A stretch of 64,000 bases of DNA from Toxoplasma gondii ME49 (lineage: Eukaryota > Apicomplexa > Conoidasida > Eucoccidiorida > Sarcocystidae): assembly GCF_000006565.2 (NCBI RefSeq), contig NC_031480.1, forward strand, positions 4,713,529 to 4,777,528, in the 5' to 3' direction. Below the pieces are notes generated by a model that was not told the DNA's origin, made no database searches, and saw only the letters and a list, made by a program, of their open reading frames with translations. The position numbers and the translations under genes were made by a program. This document shows, piece by piece, positions 59,101-64,000 of the stretch (position 1 is the stretch's first letter; the number at the start of each line of letters is the position of its first letter).

Positions 59101-61537
59101 TATGTTGAAACAGAGAAAACGACAGAAAGAGGAGGCCAGAGGGCGAGAAGGCGAGAAAGCGGCGCGAGACGACGAACGAAAGACAGCTCGAGGGAGAGAA
59201 ACAAGTCTCCAAGATGGACCCAAGAAAGAAGGAGAAGAACGGAAGGATCGACGAACCTACCAGTCCCCCCCGCAGGAAGAAGAGAGAAGAGACAGCAGCA
59301 CCGAGAGGAGAGAAAAGAGAAACAGAAGAGCAGGGAGAGAGTGGCTGAAACGGAGACAAAGAGAACGAGAAGGAGCAGTCGATAAGAGGAGAAAGGAAAG
59401 GCACTTGACAGAACGGGTCTCGTCGCATTCTGTTCAGTTCTGCAGCTTCGCTTGCCAAGCGGCAACGATCAACAATCCACTCACAGCTGCGACGCAGAAT
59501 AATGCAGACGATGGTGTGCGTCTCCGTCCTCACCCACAGCTGAAAGAAGCCGACAGCAAAGATCCAGAAGCGAAGAGTCACAAGCATGTGACTTTCCACG
59601 AGAGAAGAAAACGCAACTGAAAAAAATCCGTTTTAGCATCCAACAGGTGAAGCTGAGTCTCCGACGCGCAGGTGGACGTTATGATCCCTTCTTCCCTCCT
59701 TGTGACCGAGACATTCTTTTTCGAGCACTTGCCTAGCCATGGAAATCCAGGAGGAGAGTCGAGAAATGGAAATTGAGTCGGACAAGAAAACATCTAGCAC
59801 TGAATAGCCGGGATCCAAGATATGTGTACGCGTTGTTCCCGTTCCTTGTCCTTCTTTCTGTTCTTCCTTGAGTTCTCTCTCGAGTCTCCTTCTTTCTTTC
59901 ACCTGCGACCTCTCTTCTGTCTTCTCCCTCTCGTTGCTGCTTCATCTTCTCTTTTCTCCTTTCCTTTGTCCTCTCTCCCTGTTCTCTCTGCTCTGCTTCT
60001 TCTTATCCTAGGCTGTCTCTGCACTGCTTCTTCTTCTCCTTCTCCTTCTCCTCCTCTGCCTTGTTCTTTTCTCTATCGTTCTTCTTGACGCTCTTGTCTC
60101 GTCCTTATTCGTCTCGCCCTCGCTTCTCTCGTTGTTCCCCGTTTCTTCGGGCCTCTCTCGTTTTCGTCCTTTTCCTTTTTTGACTCGTCCACGCTCACTT
60201 CCCATCCCGACCAGGACGCGGGGTCGTCGCAGAGATTCATTTTTTTTATGTATGGCTGAGAACGCATCAGTTGCGTTTGAAAGTCGCTCTCGAGAAGAGC
60301 CTTTCTCCACGCCACAGCCACATGGCGAACGTTGTCTCTGCCCAACTCCTCCAAATGCTGCACATTCACTGGCGGATCGAAGGAAATCGAAACTTCGACT
60401 CCTCGGCCGTCGAGGTAAGTCCCCGTCTGCAGCGTCTCCGCACCCCCCGAACGATCCTCAAACTCGTGGTGCAGAAAAAAACCGTAGCTATCATACACAA
60501 CCTGAAACAACACCAAAAAACATCAGCATTCACCAGTACACACACAAATGCATATATTCATATATTCATACATATATATATATATATATATACATACATA
60601 CATATACATACATACATATCTACATATATATCTACATATGTATCTACATATATATATATATATATATATGTTGTCAATGTAGACTGCTGTGTCGACATAG
60701 GTGGAAGCGTGCATGCATGTGTATGGAATGGGTCGCAGACGCAAGGCTGTATGCATCCAGATCTTCATTCGTCGACGCAACAGATCGCTAACGCCGATGA
60801 TGGAGACTATAGACCTTTGGGTCTCACGGCTTCGAAGACGCAGACGCACTTTCCCTCCTCGTCATTTCCGGCAATGCGCATCTACAAAACTGTAAATTCA
60901 GATATGCATGTATATGTGTGTGTGTAAATAAGCATGTGTGCAGGCATGCGCGCATCCGTTTTTTCTTGCGAGGCGCATCTCTCTGTGTCTCGACGTCCAC
61001 GGATGTCAGGGAAGCCGTTCACGAGTTCCGAGACGCCGCGTCGCGCGTCCTGACCTGTTGCGTATTGATGAAAGGTCGCACCGCAGGGAACTGGTTTGTG
61101 TGTTGATCTTCTTCCGACAGTTTTTCGACGATCTTTGGGAAGACGCCCAAGCGACCTTTGCGGAGCATGAAGTCCGCGCACCAGGTGACCTCGAGCCACT
61201 GCAGAAGCAGAGCCTTGTTGATGGTCGTGACTGTGATCGGTTCTGTGGCGATCCACACTTTGTTCTGCTTTCTTGCGAGTTCCTCGGCGTCGAGGGAGAG
61301 CACGAGATCCATCTCGCTTGCTTCGTCGTCGACGACGCTCTTGATCATGCCGTAAAGGATCTCCCCACCGGTCAGGACGCGCGTCCAGTCGCGCCGCACC
61401 AGGAACAGCGCCTGCGCGCCGACAGCGAGATAAACCTTCTTCTGTCGACTCATGTAAGAAAGCAACACCAAGTCCACGTAGCGGACGCTGCTACCACACA
61501 GAGAGGACAGCGCAAGCAACACAGCCTGGTCTGCCAT
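49376..61537 (-). CDS. Armadillo-like helical protein, 22 exons, family not recognised
   Basis: Exons in transcript order: 61537-61055, 60501-60199, 59539-59485, 58782-58711, 58398-58226, 57668-57587, 57071-56988, 56759-56455, 55532-55395, 55275-55232, 54767-54575, 54170-54039, 53200-53084, 52982-52956, 52375-52266, 51725-51632, 51018-50872, 50730-50526, 50247-50098, 49825-49800, 49753-49697, 49537-49376. All phases agree, giving about 1052 residues. Residues 1-160 (KKVYLAVGAQALFLVRRDW) look like a beta-rich module that could be PH-like. Later segments are helical and armadillo-like, for example LLNLALSALVNLSAGDLRVK, LLACVAGLLGQLANETKVAQ and FALKQLSQGRWLVQQRVG. The end (GKRWKERWDALREIQALSRP) is basic. 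Strongest exons are 1-8, 11-13, 15, 17 and 21; 10, 14, 16, 19 and 20 rest mainly on phase and splice motifs. ATG 61537 follows an AG in a pyrimidine-rich stretch, so a further 5' exon is possible. Function unknown; a scaffold or trafficking role would be guesswork. Confidence 0.72.
51405..51475. repeat. (TA)n microsatellite with TATCTA interruptions
   Basis: About 70 bases, partly palindromic, in an intron of the armadillo-like gene. Confidence 0.85.
53715..53842. repeat. (TA)n microsatellite
   Basis: About 125 bases of TATATA with TACATA/TGTATG interruptions, ending in a pure TA run, in an intron of the armadillo-like gene. Confidence 0.9.
55725..55830. repeat. (TA)n / (AAATA)n microsatellite
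   Basis: Mixed TATATA and AAATATAA units over about 100 bases, in the intron between exons 8 and 9 of the armadillo-like gene. Confidence 0.85.
55965..56250. repeat. AT-rich intron block with two (TA)n arrays and a diverged duplication
   Basis: Two (TA)n arrays (about 55972-55992 and 56145-56180) are followed by similar sequence. Near 56030-56060 and again near 56218-56245 runs the pattern CTTTTATTTACTTTTATAA...CCGTAAA / TTTTATTTGCGTTTATAAACCGTAAA, suggesting an internal duplication that has since diverged. Confidence 0.7.
57205..57320. repeat. (TA)n microsatellite
   Basis: About 110 bases of TATATA/TACATA in the intron between exons 6 and 7 of the armadillo-like gene, ending in a pure TA run. 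Confidence 0.9.
57735..57815. repeat. (TA)n microsatellite
   Basis: About 80 bases of TATATA with CATACA and GATATT interruptions, in an intron just upstream (transcript sense) of exon 6. Confidence 0.85.
58085..58210. repeat. (TA)n microsatellite with repeated TATAGTTATATATA unit
   Basis: Two TATAGTTATATATATAAATA units lie in a 120-base TA-rich array close to the donor of exon 5 (58226). Confidence 0.9.
60550..60672. repeat. (TA)n / (TACA)n microsatellite
   Basis: About 120 bases of TATATA, CATACATA and TATCTACA units in intron 1 of the armadillo-like gene, about 50 bases before exon 2. Confidence 0.9.
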
Positions 61538-64000
61538 CTCCGCGAAAGGGAGCAGAAAAAGCGAAGAACGGTGAACACAAGGCGGGAGAGAGAGGAGAGA
61601 CGGAGAGAAGAAAGAGGAACAGAAAGAGGAGGAGCAGGGAGAGGTGGAGGAGGGAGCGAAGAACGAGAGAGCGCGCCAGACTGAGGGTAAAGAGAAGAAG
61701 GAGAGAAAAAAACAGTGAGCCAGAAAGGAACAGAGACGAAGACGGATGAAAAGAGATGGAAGGAGGGAAAAACAGAGGTAAAAAGGAAGACAGAAGATCC
61801 ACACAGACGCAGATGAAGGCGAGGCTGATGAAGGCGAGGGAGATCAACGGAGGAACGGCAGAGTCGAGGATCTAAGAGAAAGAAGAGCTGAGACGAACGG
61901 CAATGAAGAAAGTGACAGGGAGTAGAGAGAAGAGGAGAGGGGGAAACAAGTTCAAAAAAGGGGCTCCAGAGGGATCTCGTCGCTTTGCCTCCGCCGCCAC
62001 TCTCGCGCAGAAGAAGTCAGAGGAAAAGATACTTGAGAAATCTCAAGAAACTAGAAAAAAGAAGAGAGTCCAGACGTGGACTAGCAGACTCAGCGGCTGA
62101 GACAAGGCGAGACAACTTCGAAAGAGAAAAAGGAAGCCAGCGTTTTTAGGCGTCGCATGGCCGACGACGCCTCCCTGAATGCTCCCATGGCTGCAGAGAT
62201 TGAAGAGGAGATTCTCCGGCGGGGGAAATGCCAGCGCAACACAGACACAAATTCCGCAAAAGAGACTCAGAAAAAGAAAAAAGAGATGCGAGGTGCATGA
62301 GCCGGGAAGTCCGCGTCGAGAGGAAGAGAAGGAAAGAAAGACGAGAGAGAGGGGGAGGTTGGAGAACTGGGTGCCAGCTGAGAAAGCAACGAAGAAGTCG
62401 CGATGAACATCCACCGAGAAATTCACACTGCAGCTAGCAGGTTTGTGTCTCTTCTCGAGGCGGGAGGAGGAGTCTGCGGAACGACGAACTAGCGAAAAGG
62501 TCTCGAGCAGAAGAACCGAAAATCCACGCGCCGTCCTTCCTCTCGCCTCGAGTTGTGCAAAAAAGCCTCGGCGTATTGCTCGGAAAAGGAAATCTCCGTG
62601 AAAGATTCTCGGACATTCGCGCGCGAAAAGCGCTGAAAGCTCACACACTGCGTCGGACTTGTGGCTTGTCAGAGAGAGAAGAGCAGACAAGAAGTGGAGA
62701 GGAATCGAGCTCGCAGGCCGCGGAGAAAGGCATAAACCTGGGGAGAATGTGGGGAGGAAAAGGGAGATGGGAAGGGAAGAAGAAGGAGAAGAAAAAGAAA
62801 AGAAGAGTCAAGAGAAAAGGAGAAGAAACATGAACACCAGCGAAAAGCGGCCTTCAAGGCAAGCAGCTGAGCTGCCCTCCAGCAGGCGTCTTGTGCGTGT
62901 CTCACACCTTCTCGGAAGTTTGCAAGCCTCTCTTTTCTGAGGAATGAGCAGAATTTGACGGCTTCTGTCCAAAGAGGCAGAGCCTCCCGAGGAGAAGATT
63001 GTCTTGAAGAAAAGAGAAACGCGTTCTGCACAGGCGGAGCGTCTGCTGGGCCTTGATAGGGCGAGAGGAAGGCTGCATGGCAGCGCCTTGTTGCAATTTG
63101 AGATGGAACAGAGAGAGAAAGAACTCCACCCGCTTAAACGTTTTGAAATTCTCTCAGATGCGCGCTTCGCTGAAAAGCGGAGAAGCAGCAGAATCAGCGC
63201 CAACGGCCTTCGATTGACACGAGACTTCGAAGGCTCTCCACAGGAGCTCGTGTCTCTGTGCGACAGCGACGAACGACTTGCGACAGATCCTGCTTTTGCC
63301 CTTTAGATTTCTGGAAAGAGCGTTTTTCACATTTCGTGTGGTGGAGAAAACGAGCAAGCCTGTTGCAGACTCCAGAAAGATTCTTTCGTTTGCCACACCC
63401 GCATCGAAACGCGCGCGGTAAGAATCTTCACACGAGTGGTGGACGCTTTTTTTCTGCGGTCGAGCAGGGCGTTTTTGTTGCTTGTTGTCCGTAAATCTTA
63501 CAACAGGTGCGTTCCTTCCGCGCGGGCACACACACAAAGTTCCGGGAGAGATGTTTGCGTGGCAGCCGTCATACTCGGAAAGCCAATGTAAACGGAAATC
63601 GCGTGAAACGCAGCTCAACACGAAAGCGCCGACGTCCAGTGAGAAAGAAGCAGACTCTCAGGCAGCGGAGAGAAGAAATAGACAGCCTAACAAGACACAA
63701 ACGTGGACAAGAGCATGTGAGTCCCTGGTAGAACAGGAGTCTCTGAAAAGGTCTGGCAACAGGCGTCTTTCGACAGGTCTGCCTTAGAGGCAAACGGGAG
63801 ATGTGAATCGTGGTCGCTTCTCCGTTTCCGCCTTCGACCGGATCATAGCCCACTTGTAACAAAGGAGTAATATATATATATATATATATGTTTGTATATA
63901 CATTCCTGCAGTAAAACAGCCTATATCACTACAGGAAAGCACTGTATTGACCGTCGCGTCTTTTTTCTCGGAAGCCTCGCGAGAAGGATGCCGAAGTTGC
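61538..64000. other. Armadillo-like gene 5' flank and unresolved region
   Basis: No gene can be called with confidence. Overlapping ORFs on both strands at 62660-63620 look protein-like. On the + strand 63004-63306 gives about 100 codons. On the minus strand three frames give ordinary-looking peptides, including one containing ALPLWTEAVKFCSFLRKERL and one containing HLKLQQGAAMQPSSRP. A + strand ATG at 62158 opens 47 acidic codons (MADDASLNAPMAAEIEEEIL). A (TA)n tract lies at 63868-63902. Either a small neighbouring gene or extra 5' exons of the armadillo-like gene may be here. Confidence 0.35.
63868..63902. repeat. Short (TA)n microsatellite
   Basis: About 30 bases of TATATA near the end of the window. 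Confidence 0.8.

Noticed and set aside
59578..59793. Possible exon near MFSCPTQF or the LSSWISMARQVLEKE frame
   Set aside because: Neither frame joins in phase with exon 2 and neither leads to exon 4; the 55-nt exon at 59539-59485 does both.
62158..62301. + strand ORF starting MADDASLNAPMAAEIEEEIL
   Set aside because: Poor start context (no purine at -3) and no good donor before its stop, so it cannot be extended into a gene model.

Overview
The window is nuclear DNA of a coccidian apicomplexan, almost certainly Toxoplasma gondii or a very close relative such as Hammondia. The basis is an unmistakable cathepsin B of the toxopain-1 (TgCPB) type. Genes are intron-rich with GT-AG introns of 0.2-1.3 kb, exons favour G/C at third codon positions, and start codons often sit in a CAAAATG-like context. 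(TA)n-type microsatellites are dense in introns and spacers. I assembled exons by hand from splice-site motifs, reading-phase agreement and family resemblance remembered from homologues. Junctions are therefore predictions, and UTRs are not defined.

Layout in window order: (1) the 3' end of NAD(P)HX epimerase (NAXE), + strand; (2) a single-exon multi-pass membrane protein, +; (3) cathepsin B, -, six exons over 5.1 kb; (4) PAF1, the RNA polymerase II-associated factor, +, four exons; (5) a probable mitochondrial helical-repeat protein (FASTK/heptatricopeptide style), +, four exons; (6) an OB-fold nucleic-acid-binding protein with a serine-rich repeat N-terminus, -, three exons; (7) a mitochondrial carrier of the Yhm2 citrate/oxoglutarate type, +, seven exons; (8) a GATD1-like DJ-1/PfpI-fold protein with a long disordered tail, +, two exons; (9) mitochondrial ATP synthase subunit c, -, two exons; (10) an armadillo-like helical protein of about 1050 residues built from 22 exons over 12 kb, -.

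The genes do not form an operon or pathway. Several are mitochondrial by family: ATP synthase c, the carrier, and probably the helical-repeat protein; NAXE is often mitochondrial in other eukaryotes. CPB/PAF1 and OB-fold/carrier are divergent pairs whose 1.4-1.8 kb spacers must hold both promoters. Spacers of 1.3-4.5 kb otherwise contain UTR-like sequence and chance ORFs.

Points most worth a second look: the 22-exon armadillo-like orphan with 26-27 nt micro-exons and a cluster of (TA)n arrays in its introns; the GATD1-like protein with a tail of about 490 residues and no cysteine at the expected nucleophile elbow; a coding minisatellite that builds the Ser-rich N-terminus of the OB-fold protein; a degenerate tRNA-like fold inside a cathepsin B intron; a perfect 13-bp inverted repeat in an intron of gene 5; and a short GTGTA-type palindrome recurring in and near exons. 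I found no CRISPR array, rRNA gene, intact tRNA or recognisable transposon.
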